Shown: positions 1-7,999 of the stretch, piece by piece
Numbering within the stretch: the stretch's first letter is position 1
Layout of the letters: every line of letters begins with the position of its first letter
Source: Mycobacterium sp. 1245111.1
Lineage (GTDB): Bacteria > Actinomycetota > Actinomycetes > Mycobacteriales > Mycobacteriaceae
Assembly: GCF_001673405.1 (NCBI RefSeq)
Contig: NZ_LZLV01000022.1
Location: 1 to 45,765 of the forward strand
DNA length: 45,765 nt
Direction of reading: 5' to 3'
Made by a program: the position numbers and the translations under genes
Notes under the pieces: generated by a model
Databases searched by the model: none
What the model was told of the DNA's origin: nothing
The model's input: the letters and a program-made list of their open reading frames with translations, nothing else

Positions 1-226
1 CGCTGACGGCACAGGAGGGGCAGATCGCTCGGCTGGCCGCGGAAGGACTGACCAACCAGGAGATCGGGGCGCAGCTGTTCATCAGCACGCACACCGTGGA
101 ATGGCACCTCAGGAAGGTCTTCGTCAAGCTCGGCATCACGTCGCGTCGCCAGCTGCGCCCCGATCTCCTGGTTGGTCAGTCCTTCCGCGGCCAGCCGAGC
201 GATCTGCCCCTCCTGTGCCGTCAGCG
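1..226. repeat. 77-bp perfect inverted repeat at the window edge (fold-back of a luxR 3' end)
   Basis: Bases 1-77 are the exact reverse complement of 150-226, with a 72-base spacer (78-149). Read on the plus strand, 1-155 encodes the HTH end of a LuxR protein (starting [15 protein letters not shown]). Read on the minus strand, the long regulator gene enters the same HTH at 226 and loses it at 150. Both arms meet the spacer at the self-complementary hexamer CAGCTG (72-77 and 150-155). The sense 3' end of one gene is therefore joined to its own antisense copy. The arm starts exactly at base 1 and is 77 long, a common assembler k-mer size. I infer a fold-back chimera or graph artefact at a contig end; a real small inversion is the less likely alternative. 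Confidence 0.93.
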
Positions 227-2831
227 CATCACCGGAGCTGACCGGTTGCTTGCGCACCTTCTCGCCGATAGTCGCCAGTTCTCGCCGCGCCCGCTCCGCG
301 AACGCGTTCGCACCGATGCGGGTGAACACCTCGTGCGCCTCAGTGAGGTGCCGGCGCGCATCGAGGCGCCGGTTGAGCCGTCGTAGCCATTCCCCGTAGC
401 GCAGATGAGCGCGTGCCAAATGCACGACGACGTTGGTGCGTTCCAAGCGCTCGATGGCATCGGTAAATAGGCCTTCAGCGCTGTCATCATCGGCCACTAG
501 GGCTTTGGAGCTTGCCAAAATGCCGAGGCCCCAGTCGGTTCCACTGGCGCCGGCGCGTTCTTCGAGCTGAGCTATGGCCGCCGCGGCCGCAGTGTGTTCG
601 CCCGTGTGTACTGCAGCTTCGATCAGTTCGATGAGACACCAGCCGTAGAAGCCGAGATCCTCGTGTTCACATGCCGTGCGGGCGGCGGCGAATGCCTCTT
701 CGTAACGGCTAAGTCCGTTGTAAAGTAGCGCGGCGACAAACCCGGCCAGGCCGAGCAGCCGCCCCTCGCCTCTGGCGTTTCCTTCCGCGGTCGCCGACTC
801 AATCAGCCTGAGCGCGTCGGCCGAATTCCCGCGCCAGGCAGCCAAATACACCGCATCGTAGGTGGGCGGCGCGGAGCCTGTGGCCGCATTGATCGACGTC
901 GACTCCTCCATTATCGTTGCGGCCATGGCGAATTCGCCTGCCATCACGTGAGCCCGCGCCTGATACGCGAGCGCTCGCGGAATGATGGCCAGCGCGCCGG
1001 CGTCACGAGCGTGCCGGACGATGTCGGTGGCGAGTTGACGGTAGATCGCATCGTCCCAGATCTCAGCAGCCAGGGTTTCCTGCACGATCGGGAAGGCCAG
1101 CGACATCCCGCGCAACACCTGGCTATTCGTCTCGGCGCAGATCAGTTCGAGCGTCGACCGCAGCCCTGTGTACCCGTCGCCTGCAACGCCTGCGATTCGG
1201 TGTGCCATCCCGCTCAACAACAAGTCCATCGGCTGATGCAGCTCGGATTCCGGACCGATGGCCGCGCGGACGGCCTCGGCCGCCTTCGAGAGCGCGCCGG
1301 GTTCACCGAGCCGACCCGCATACATGGTTGCGGCCAGTGCCTCGAAGTAGGCCTCCCGGGACAGATCACGGTCGTGCGCCTCCAAATGCATTGCAGCGTC
1401 AAGCATTTGGGACGCAGGCTGACGTAGTGGCGGTGCGCTCGGGTCGCCTCCGCGGTTGCGGGCGAAGTCGAGCTGGGCGCGCAACCGAGCGACTCGAGCG
1501 CGCTGAGGGTCGGACAGCGTGCCCATCTCGGCAATGGCGAGTAGGTCGTAGGCGGCGTCGGGTGCGGCCGCATCGCCCTTGGCCTGTGCGGCCGCGATCG
1601 CCCGGGAGACGCGTCGAGCCGGGTCGACCGTTAAAGCGGTCGCGCGCTCCAAGAATGCGGCTGCCGCCGCGATGCCGCCCCTGACCTGGGCACGTACGGC
1701 CGAGGTTTCCAGTTCCGCGGCTACCGCGTCGTCGGGTCCCACGGCGGCGTTGGCCGCGTGCCATGCGCGACGGTCGGGGTCGGCGTCTGGATCCGTCGCC
1801 TCGGCCAATGCCCGATGAATGTCCCTGCGATCGGCCAGATCTGCAGCGCGGTAGGCGGCCGAACGAATCAGCGGGTGATGAAAACGCATCCGCGGACCAA
1901 ACTCGATCACTCCGGCGGCTTCGGCCGGGGCCAGCGCGTCGACCGGGATGCCCAGATGGCCCGCTGCGCGCAAGAACAACGCCGCGTCGCCGACCGGCTC
2001 GGCAGCGGCAACAAGCAACAGGCGTTGAGTATCGGCGGGCAGCGACTTGATGCGCTGAACGAAGCGTTCTTCCAGCTGGCCCGCCGACCGGCCCGCCTCC
2101 AGATTTCCGAAGCCCCCGGCGAGCTCCACCGCAGAGTGGTTGCGCGGCACCTCGAGCAGTGCCAGCGGTATGCCGCGCGTCTCAGCCACAATGCGGTCTC
2201 GCACTCGCTGGTCGATCCGCCCGGGGACGACGGAGGTCAACAGCTCGCGGGCCTCGGCGTCGGAAAGCCCGCGGATCGGGAGTTCCGGTAGTCCCGCTAA
2301 GGCCTCGGCGCCGCACTCGCGTGCGGCGAAGACCATCGCGACTGGCTCGGCCAACAGGCGCCGCGCGACGAACGAAAGTGTCTGCACCGAAACCTGATCC
2401 AGCCATTGCGCGTCATCGACGACGCAGAGCAGGGGCTGCTCGTTGCTCGCGGCTGCCACCAGGCTCAGTACGGCGAGCCCGACCAGGAAGCGGTCGGGTG
2501 TGGGTCCGGCACCGCGGCCAAAGGCGACGTTCAACGCTTCGCGTTGCGGCGGCGGCAGGTCGTCGAATCGGTCCATCAGCGGTGCGCACAGCTGCTGCAG
2601 GCCGGCGAATGCCAGCTCCATGTCGGACTGCACGCCCGCGACCTGAATGCAGCGGAACCCGGTCGCCAGCTCCACCGCGTATTCCAACAGGGCGGTTTTA
2701 CCGATACCCGCTTCACCGCGAAGAACCACAACCTGGTGGCTGCCCTCTCGGACGGTCGAAACCAGCCCGCGCAGCGTCTTGCATTCGGCAGCGCGACCGC
2801 GCAGACGTTCGCCCCCGCCTTGGCTCGACAT
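1..2831 (-). CDS. LuxR-family large ATPase regulator (LAL type), 3' end disrupted
   Basis: ATP-dependent transcriptional regulator of the LAL class: N-terminal AAA/STAND ATPase, long TPR-like helical middle, C-terminal LuxR HTH. Walker A GEAGIGKT is at residues 39-46 and Walker B LLCVVDD ends at D139-D140. The alpha-helical middle runs to about residue 860. The HTH begins with [15 protein letters not shown] and NQEIGAQL near residues 870-894. At base 150 the coding sense is lost: the frame continues into the antisense of its own HTH, with no stop before base 1. The missing recognition helix ([15 protein letters not shown]) is encoded on the plus strand at 78-155, so the intact protein would be about 920 residues, normal for the family. 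The start is ATG 2831; in-frame GTGs lie 6 and 9 bases upstream and no clear ribosome binding site decides between them. The inducer is unknown. Confidence 0.85.
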   Translation of the reverse strand, partial: MSSQGGGERLRGRAAECKTLRGLVSTVREGSHQVVVLRGEAGIGKTALLEYAVELATGFRCIQVAGVQSDMELAFAGLQQLCAPLMDRFDDLPPPQREALNVAFGRGAGPTPDRFLVGLAVLSLVAAASNEQPLLCVVDDAQWLDQVSVQTLSFVARRLLAEPVAMVFAARECGAEALAGLPELPIRGLSDAEARELLTSVVPGRIDQRVRDRIVAETRGIPLALLEVPRNHSAVELAGGFGNLEAGRSAGQLEERFVQRIKSLPADTQRLLLVAAAEPVGDAALFLRAAGHLGIPVDALAPAEAAGVIEFGPRMRFHHPLIRSAAYRAADLADRRDIHRALAEATDPDADPDRRAWHAANAAVGPDDAVAAELETSAVRAQVRGGIAAAAAFLERATALTVDPARRVSRAIAAAQAKGDAAAPDAAYDLLAIAEMGTLSDPQRARVARLRAQLDFARNRGGDPSAPPLRQPASQMLDAAMHLEAHDRDLSREAYFEALAATMYAGRLGEPGALSKAAEAVRAAIGPESELHQPMDLLLSGMAHRIAGVAGDGYTGLRSTLELICAETNSQVLRGMSLAFPIVQETLAAEIWDDAIYRQLATDIVRHARDAGALAIIPRALAYQARAHVMAGEFAMAATIMEESTSINAATGSAPPTYDAVYLAAWRGNSADALRLIESATAEGNARGEGRLLGLAGFVAALLYNGLSRYEEAFAAARTACEHEDLGFYGWCLIELIEAAVHTGEHTAAAAAIAQLEERAGASGTDWGLGILASSKALVADDDSAEGLFTDAIERLERTNVVVHLARAHLRYGEWLRRLNRRLDARRHLTEAHEVFTRIGANAFAERARRELATIGEKVRKQPVSSGDALTAQEGQIARLAAEGLTNQEIGAQLATRRDAELDEDLPEVPFHGVRADEQLRPDLLVGQSFRGQPSDLPLLCRQ

Positions 2832-2908
2832 GTGCACCACCGCGTCTGGTTCGGATAGACCGTGACGGCCGGTCCGGACCTGATGCTAATGAGCTGTCAT
2901 CGGGAGGT

Positions 2909-3082
2909 CTAACCCTGGATGAAAGTGACGGTCTCCTCGAGCGGTGCCAGGGCTGATGCTTGGAGCCCCACGGGCGCCCATGCGGCAACCTCCAGCACCC
3001 GCTCAAGCACCTCTTTCGGGACGGGTTGGTCGGTGAAGCCGCGTACCGCTCGTCGGCTCGTCACCGACTCGTAGACGTCCAT
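2909..3082 (-). pseudogene. Nitroreductase N-terminal remnant
   Basis: The first ~45 residues (MDVYESVTSRRAVRGFTDQP, then a PVPKEVLERVLEVAAWAP stretch) are a typical nitroreductase amino terminus, including the SRRAVRGF flavin-phosphate segment. After WAP the expected SGS-x-xQPW motif appears in a neighbouring frame (GSKHQPWH), so there is a frameshift near 2960. Homology then stops in every frame and the original frame ends after ~58 residues, where about 200 are expected. There is no ribosome binding site ahead of the start. It is a dead fragment between the LuxR regulator and the NAD-binding protein; the rest of the gene is not in this window. Confidence 0.7.
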
Positions 3083-3114
3083 CGATGAATGCACTTGCCG
3101 CCGAACGGCTTCGG

Positions 3115-3873
3115 TTACGACTTTGCGGCGGATTCGAGAATCCAGTCCTCGAGTTTGGTGTCGGATAGATTCGCACCGTCGTCGGGAACGAGTGTGCGTT
3201 CCTCGATGGCGACACCCCAGTACTTCGCGGCGGGATCGGAGACGACGTCGCGAGGGTCGCCGTGGGCGGTCAACACTGTCCGGATGAGGTCGGGCAGTGG
3301 GTACGCCTTGGGTCCGCCCACCTCGATGATGCCGTTCACCGGGTCACCCAGTGCGGCGTTCGCCATGGCTTTGGAGACGTCGACGGCCGCCATGGGCTGG
3401 CAGAGCGCCGGTGGCAGGGTGACCGTGTTGCCCTCGGTCGCGGAGTCGGCGATGACGTTGAGGAACTCGAAGAACTGGGTCGCATGCACGATCGTGTAGG
3501 GAATCGAGCCTGCGCTGATGAGGTCCTCCTGCGCCTGTTTGGCCAGGAAGTAACCACTCTGCCGGGCGAGAAAATCGGTGCCCACGACCGACAGCGCAAC
3601 ATGGTGACCGACGCCGGCTTCGGTCTCGGCGGCCAGCAGGTTCGTGGTCGACTTGGTGAAGAATTCCATCGACGGGCCGTCGTCGAACGACGGCGAGTTC
3701 GACAGGTCGGCGACCACCGATGCGCCGGCGAGCACATCGGCTAAGCCCTCGCCGGTCACGGCGTTCACTCCGGTCGAGGGAGCCGCGGCGACGGCTTCAT
3801 GACCTTGTTCAGTCAAGATCTGCACCGCTTTTGACCCGATCAGGCCAGTTCCTCCGATGACGACGATTTTCAT
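3115..3873 (-). CDS. NAD(P)-binding NmrA/SDR-like oxidoreductase
   Basis: A 252-residue Rossmann protein of the atypical SDR (NmrA/YwnB-like) group. The N-terminal dinucleotide motif GGTGLIGS lies at about residues 7-14 after the first beta strand MKIVVI. The classical Y-x-x-x-K pair is not obvious; a segment GYFLAKQAQE occupies the equivalent place, giving YFLAK. ATG 3873 is chosen because an AAAGAAAGG ribosome binding site lies 7 bases upstream; a longer version would add 12 residues without such a site. It is probably a soluble cytoplasmic reductase or redox-sensing protein of unknown substrate. The neighbouring nitroreductase remnant suggests a former small redox cluster. Confidence 0.85.
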   Translation of the reverse strand: MKIVVIGGTGLIGSKAVQILTEQGHEAVAAAPSTGVNAVTGEGLADVLAGASVVADLSNSPSFDDGPSMEFFTKSTTNLLAAETEAGVGHHVALSVVGTDFLARQSGYFLAKQAQEDLISAGSIPYTIVHATQFFEFLNVIADSATEGNTVTLPPALCQPMAAVDVSKAMANAALGDPVNGIIEVGGPKAYPLPDLIRTVLTAHGDPRDVVSDPAAKYWGVAIEERTLVPDDGANLSDTKLEDWILESAAKS

Positions 3874-4023
3874 GACGTGCCTTTCTTTGGGCGATGGGCT
3901 CCTGCCCACGAGAACGGATGGTTGGCCGCGGACTCATCCCGAAGGCTGAAACTTTCACGCGCGGTGTCACGGGCACGGCGGTGCGGGCGCTAGGGTTTCT
4001 AGGTCGTGCAGAGCACGGACGAA

Positions 4024-4097
4024 GGGGCGGTAGCTCAGTTGGTTAGAGCCGCGGACTCATAATCCGTTGGTCGCGGGTTCGAGCCCCGCCCGCCCTA
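4024..4097 (+). tRNA. tRNA with CAU anticodon (Met elongator or lysidine-dependent Ile2)
   Basis: A full cloverleaf can be drawn. The acceptor GGGGCGG (4024-4030) pairs with CCGCCCT through a G1-U72 wobble, followed by discriminator A. The D arm is GCTC/GAGC, the anticodon arm GCGGA/TCCGT with loop CTCATAA, and the T arm GCGGG/CCCGC with TTCGAGC. CCA is not encoded. The 1-72 pair is G-U rather than the C-A mismatch of initiator tRNA, so it is not fMet. The loop context (GACTCATAATC followed by TTGGTC) resembles bacterial Ile2 tRNAs whose C34 becomes lysidine, but elongator Met tRNAs are similar and I cannot separate them by eye. Confidence 0.95.
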
Positions 4098-4113
4098 CTC
4101 AAGTGGCCAGCTC

Positions 4114-4422
4114 TTAGGCCGGGAAATTGTCGCAGCTACCGTCGCCGAACCCGGGAATTCCGTTGTACTCGCACTCATCGCGACTCCCGTCCGGGTAAAC
4201 GCAGGTGATATGCCCGTGCACGATGCCCAACGTCTGGGGGAACGCCCCACCAGATTCGCTGCATCGGGCCGAGGCGTCGCTGACACAGGCGTAGTACACC
4301 CGCAGGTTGCCGGCCATCTGCTCGGAGCATTGTCCCGCCGCGTGGGCAGAAGCACCGGGCATCAGTGCGACAGCCGCGGTCGCGGCCAACCCCGCCACGA
4401 CGGCGGCTGTCCTCTTCCTCAT
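4114..4422 (-). CDS. Small secreted six-cysteine protein
   Basis: A 102-residue protein beginning MRKRTAAVVAGLAATAAVAL with signal peptidase site near ASAHAAG. The mature ~75 residues carry six cysteines (in QCSEQ, YYACVS, ARCSES, HITCVY, DECEY, GSCDN), suggesting three disulfides in an exported protein. ATG 4422 is chosen because it starts exactly at the signal peptide; the 47 extra residues of the longer frame are not signal-like. It ends 17 bases from the tRNA and points toward it. I do not recognise the family and no enzymatic motif is visible. Confidence 0.75.
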   Translation of the reverse strand: MRKRTAAVVAGLAATAAVALMPGASAHAAGQCSEQMAGNLRVYYACVSDASARCSESGGAFPQTLGIVHGHITCVYPDGSRDECEYNGIPGFGDGSCDNFPA

Positions 4423-4657
4423 GCCTGGAGATGATTCGCTGTGAACATCCCGGCCGGCGAGATTTGAGCGACATTTCAAATGACATTCTTTTGTTAGAAA
4501 CCCAAGGGGGTACCGATGCGGCGGTCCGTAGCGTCCAACCCGCTCGTTCGGCGACAGCGACACTCAGAAGATCTGGGACTTTCGCCGGCCTCGTTCACAA
4601 CCAATATCCATTGCAACGCTACGGCCCGTAGTGGATCACCCGCTGAAGCCGGTGGAG

Positions 4658-5782
4658 CTAGACCTTGGTCAACTTGCTGATCGTTTGAATTTCGGTCTCC
4701 CGGTAAGGTCGGCCATCGGGTTGCAGCAGATCTGCAAACCAGGGCTTCGGTTCCGACGTGTAGGGGTGATCCCAGGAGTCCCACGGAATGTAGGTCTGCG
4801 TCTTTCCGGCAACCAGCCCCCAATTGATCGCACTCACGTTGTGCCGCTTCGCAATTGGCAGGATCCCGTCGACGGTGCTGCCCCGGGACCGAGCCAGGTA
4901 CTCGGTGCAGAGGATCGGGCGTCCCAACGGGGAGAGTTCGGCGATCCGGGCCTCGAAGGCGGCTGGTTTGTCGTAGCAGTGAAACGTGATCACGTCGGAG
5001 TTGTCCAATTGGATGTCAACGATCTCGCTGCGCGCCAGGGGATCTCCCCACACGCCGTCCCACACGCCGCTGGTCAACGGTTGACTCGGTTCAACCGAAC
5101 GTGCCCAGTCGAACGCCAGCTGCAGCAGGTCGGCGACACGCTCCAGCTTGTCTTTCCTCTCGACCTTGCGATACTCGCGGGCGGGGTTGTCGGGTTCATT
5201 CCAGATGTCCCATCCCAAAACGCGTTCATCCGTGCGGAATTGGGTCACCACGCCCATGACGTATTCGAGCAGAGTGTGACGGTAGTCGAGGTCATCGAGG
5301 TGTTCAGCGCCCGGGCTTTGCACCCAACCGGAGTTGTGGACTCCAGGCTTCGGTGCGCGCTGCCGGCCCAGGTTGGGGAACGGGTCCCAGCATGAGTCGA
5401 ACAACACGAAGAGTGGTTTGATCCGGTGGCGGGCCGCGATGCCGACAAACTGCGCGAGACGCCTTTGAAATCCTCGATGGTCTTGGGCCCAGAGCTGATC
5501 GTGCAGGAAGACCCGCACGGTGTTGAACCCGTGTGACTGGGCCCAGCCGAGTTCGGTATCGATGCGGCGTGGGTCGAAGGTGTCGGCCTGAAACATCTCG
5601 AGCTGGTTGATGGCGTTCGAGGTGATGTAGTTGACGCCGACGCGCCAGCCCTGCGCCCGATACCAGCGATTGGCCCGATCGGGCGACCATGGGGTTTGCT
5701 CTGCGGCGGCGCGGGGGACCGGGGTCAGCGTAGCGCCCGCCGCCAGCAGTACCGGGAGTGTTAGGGCCGTTCGACGTCTCAC
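4658..5782 (-). CDS. Secreted glycoside hydrolase (GH5/clan A-like TIM barrel)
   Basis: A 374-residue exported glycosidase. The N terminus MRRRTALTLPVLLAAGATLT is a signal peptide with a twin-arginine-like start and AAA-E cleavage near residue 28. Clan GH-A hallmarks are present: the acid/base glutamate in DIWNEP (E196) and the nucleophile glutamate in CTEYLAR (E294). Aromatics typical of a sugar cleft are plentiful (WDPFPNLG, YDKPAAF, WDSWDHPY). Family members cleave beta-1,4 glycosidic bonds; the actual substrate cannot be read here. The start is GTG 5782, where the signal peptide begins; the nearest AGGA is about 17 bases upstream, so the start is moderately sure. It stands alone between two unrelated minus-strand genes. 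Confidence 0.85.
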   Translation of the reverse strand: MRRRTALTLPVLLAAGATLTPVPRAAAEQTPWSPDRANRWYRAQGWRVGVNYITSNAINQLEMFQADTFDPRRIDTELGWAQSHGFNTVRVFLHDQLWAQDHRGFQRRLAQFVGIAARHRIKPLFVLFDSCWDPFPNLGRQRAPKPGVHNSGWVQSPGAEHLDDLDYRHTLLEYVMGVVTQFRTDERVLGWDIWNEPDNPAREYRKVERKDKLERVADLLQLAFDWARSVEPSQPLTSGVWDGVWGDPLARSEIVDIQLDNSDVITFHCYDKPAAFEARIAELSPLGRPILCTEYLARSRGSTVDGILPIAKRHNVSAINWGLVAGKTQTYIPWDSWDHPYTSEPKPWFADLLQPDGRPYRETEIQTISKLTKV

Positions 5783-5880
5783 GCAGTGACGATAGTTGTC
5801 CTAACGAGATAGGAGGTCGAAAACTTCGCAACCGGCATGACTGCGGACAGCAAGCCAATCTTCCTGTTAGACGCCTGAGC

Positions 5881-6333
5881 TCAGTCCAGGTCTGCGAGGG
5901 CCTTACGGGCGGCGTCTAATTCGGCTTCCAGGGCGGCGACCCGGGCGGCCTGCTGGGAGCGCGCCTCTTCGATGACTTCGTCGATCGGGTTGGACAGGTC
6001 TTCATGCAGTTCTTTTGCGGCCCGCGACACCGCGGCGGCCGCGACGGCGAGGTTGCGCGCCAGGTAGCTGGTGCCCTGTTTGAGCTCCGCGCGCCATTCG
6101 CCGTCGGCGGTGCCGGTCACGGTCAGAGTCAGCTCGAGGGTCTTGGTCTTCTTGCCCGCTGCCTTCTTGGCCGGGGCTTTCCGCGGCTTCTCGCCCGCTG
6201 TTGCTTTCGCGTCCGATCCCTCGGGGGCCGGCTGATTAGCAGGTGCGTTGCGCTCGGCGGAAGAATCCCACGCGTCGGGAATGTCGGTTTCGGCGTGTGA
6301 GGCTTCCGATGCCAAGGTGTTTACAGTCATCAT
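5881..6333 (-). CDS. Lysine/alanine-rich protein with C-terminal coiled coil (DUF6319-like)
   Basis: A 150-residue soluble protein. An acidic, disordered N terminus (1-45) is followed by a basic segment KPRKAPAKKAAGKKTK, a short beta-rich block (LELTLTVTG...GEWRAELKQG) and a C-terminal Ala/Glu helix (AARVAALEAELDAARKAL) that looks like a coiled coil. I think it matches DUF6319-type mycobacterial proteins, but that is memory only. The basic tract resembles DNA-binding tails of mycobacterial histone-like proteins. The start is the first of two adjacent ATGs, with AGGAGG 11 bases upstream. A near-consensus LexA box lies 59-74 bases upstream, so expression may respond to DNA damage. Confidence 0.8.
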   Translation of the reverse strand: MMTVNTLASEASHAETDIPDAWDSSAERNAPANQPAPEGSDAKATAGEKPRKAPAKKAAGKKTKTLELTLTVTGTADGEWRAELKQGTSYLARNLAVAAAAVSRAAKELHEDLSNPIDEVIEEARSQQAARVAALEAELDAARKALADLD

Positions 6334-6391
6334 TATGGCGTTCTCCTCCTGAAGATCGGCCGCGGTGAATGTGCTGACGGGCAGACCCTAT

Positions 6392-6407
6392 TAGAACATA
6401 TGTTCGA
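6392..6407. promoter_or_regulatory. Candidate LexA/SOS box
   Basis: TAGAACATATGTTCGA matches the mycobacterial SOS box TCGAAC-N4-GTTCGA at 11 of 12 fixed positions (A for C at the second base). It lies 59 bases ahead of the minus-strand gene starting at 6333 and about 200 bases ahead of the plus-strand gene at 6612, so the first is the likelier target. Confidence 0.6.
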
Positions 6408-6611
6408 TGACAGGGCCAACTTAGCGTCCGGATAGGGAATCCGCTCAGCGTGAAAGCGGTTGCGCCACAGTATATCTGGGCGGCATCCGCGCCGCGCTGA
6501 TGCCAGCTCCTGTGAATTTCTTCCGGACCTGAGGGCCGGGAGCCGATGAGTTTGACCACCGCATCGCCTCTGTATAGCTGCACGGATTTATTTGGCTGAC
6601 AAGGAGAAGCG

Positions 6612-7535
6612 ATGACGCAGACGGGATCCACGCGTTTCCTGATCGTGGGCGCGGCGGGCAGTCACGGGGCCACCGGCAACCACGCGGCACGGCAGTTACT
6701 GGCGCGGGGCCTGGAAGTCCGGGCGTTCGTCCGCCAGGTTGACCATCGGGCGGAACAACTCAAAGAACTGGGCACCGAACTCGTCGTCGGCGATCTGCAG
6801 GAGTTTCGCGACGTGCGTGCGGCGCTAGAAGGAGTGCAGCGAGCCTACTTCACCTACCCGGTTGCCGATGGCCTCCTCAAGGCGACGACGATCTTCGCCG
6901 CTGCGGGAAAGCAGACCGGTTTGCAGTCCATCGTGAACATGTCCCAAATTACGGCGCGGTCGGATCATGCGAGTCCGGCCGCTCGCCAACATTGGTTGTC
7001 TGAGCGCGTTCTCGACTGGTCCGGCATCGGCGTCACGCATCTGCGCCCTCCGTTCTTCCTGGAAAATCTGTTCAACGTCGCCGCGCCAACCGTTGGCGCC
7101 GACAGCAAGCTCTATCTCCCGTACGGCCAAGGACGGCATGCCCCCGTCGCGGGCGAAGACATCGCCCGGGTCGTCGTCGGTATCTTGACCGATCCTGCTG
7201 CACACCAAGGAAAGACGTACGTGCCCACCGGGCCCGCGTCATTGTCGATGACGGACCAGGCGAGCATTTTCAGTCAGGTACTAGGCCGCCCGGTGGAGTA
7301 TGTGGATATCCCCGTCGAGGACTGGCGGCACGCTCTGTCTCACATCGACGTGATGTCTCCGTATCTGATCGAGCATCTGTCGCGGGTGGCCGTGAGCCAT
7401 CAAGACGGCGAATTCGATGCGGTGACCGACGTCGTCGAAACGATTGGGGGACAACCGCCTCAGTCGCTCGAGGCGTTCATTCGCCAAAACCAAACGGTGT
7501 TCACAGGGCTGCAAGAGGCTCAACGACGTGGCTAG
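6612..7535 (+). CDS. NmrA-family NAD(P)-binding oxidoreductase
   Basis: A 307-residue NmrA-like atypical SDR. The Rossmann motif GAAGSHGATG occupies residues 13-22 after the strand FLIV. The middle has an NMSQITARSDHASP segment and LRPPFFLENLF, both typical of the NmrA/HSCARG group, which bind NADP(H) as reductases or redox sensors. No classical Tyr-x-x-x-Lys is seen. AAGGAGA lies 6 bases before ATG 6612. It is first in a same-strand run with a monooxygenase-like protein, a SigG-type sigma factor and a membrane protein, and its stop overlaps the next start, so it is probably the head of an operon. Confidence 0.88.
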   Translation: MTQTGSTRFLIVGAAGSHGATGNHAARQLLARGLEVRAFVRQVDHRAEQLKELGTELVVGDLQEFRDVRAALEGVQRAYFTYPVADGLLKATTIFAAAGKQTGLQSIVNMSQITARSDHASPAARQHWLSERVLDWSGIGVTHLRPPFFLENLFNVAAPTVGADSKLYLPYGQGRHAPVAGEDIARVVVGILTDPAAHQGKTYVPTGPASLSMTDQASIFSQVLGRPVEYVDIPVEDWRHALSHIDVMSPYLIEHLSRVAVSHQDGEFDAVTDVVETIGGQPPQSLEAFIRQNQTVFTGLQEAQRRG

Positions 7536-7851
7536 TGAGCTATCGATGCACAGAGCTGCGTTGGTGCAGTACCAGACGGTCGCCGACTCCGCCGAGCAGA
7601 ACCGCACCTTGATTCAGGACGTGGTCATCGAGCTGGGACTGCGCGATCCGGGTGGACTGGATTACCAGGTGTTCCAACTCGAGAACGGTGTCGGTTTCGT
7701 GCACATCGCCGTTTTCGACGGCACCAGCGAGCCGTTCGCGGATTGTGATGCCTACCAGATGTTCCACCGCGACCTTCAGCAGCGGCTGGCGGGACCGCCG
7801 ACGATTAGCCGTGCCGTGCTGGTCGGCTCCTATTTCGCGACCAAGCGATGA
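7528..7851 (+). CDS. Antibiotic biosynthesis monooxygenase-like (ABM fold) protein
   Basis: About 107 residues, resembling small dimeric alpha/beta proteins of the ABM/quinol-monooxygenase type: helix ADSAEQNRTLIQDVVIEL, strand LDYQVFQLENGVGFVHIAVF, a pocket helix FHRDLQQRL, and a C-terminal ISRAVLVGSYF. GTG 7528 is chosen because AAGAGG lies 9 bases upstream and it overlaps the preceding stop by 8 bases, implying translational coupling; ATG 7546 is an alternative. The substrate is unknown. It lies between an NmrA-like reductase and a sigma factor. Confidence 0.7.
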   Translation: MASELSMHRAALVQYQTVADSAEQNRTLIQDVVIELGLRDPGGLDYQVFQLENGVGFVHIAVFDGTSEPFADCDAYQMFHRDLQQRLAGPPTISRAVLVGSYFATKR

Positions 7852-7900
7852 GTTCGGGTGCGCCGGCTCCTCTATATCAGGTGAAAGGACGGGACATCAG

Positions 7901-7999
7901 ATGACGATTTCGCACATCGCAACGCGACAGGATGACATCGACGAGTGGCCGAGGCATGGCATGTACGGGACGTCAGAGCATCATGCGCACAAGCACTGA
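7901..7999 (+). CDS. 32-residue His-rich small ORF overlapping the sigma factor start
   Basis: ATG 7901 is preceded by GAAAGGA at 11 bases. The frame encodes MTISHIATRQDDIDEWPRHG, then MYGTSEHHAHKH, and stops at 7999, overlapping the sigma-factor start (7983) by 17 bases in another frame. The upstream ribosome binding site is better than any ahead of the sigma start, so it may act as a leader peptide coupling or limiting sigma translation. The C-terminal histidines could bind metal. Existence as a translated peptide is inference. Confidence 0.4.
   Translation: MTISHIATRQDDIDEWPRHGMYGTSEHHAHKH

Noticed and set aside
2861..2880. GC-rich palindrome GGTCCGGACC as a terminator
   Set aside because: No U-tract follows, arms are only 5 bases, and it lies at the 5' side of the LuxR gene.
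4024..4097. tRNA as initiator (fMet)
   Set aside because: Positions 1 and 72 form a G-U pair rather than the C-A mismatch of bacterial initiator tRNA.
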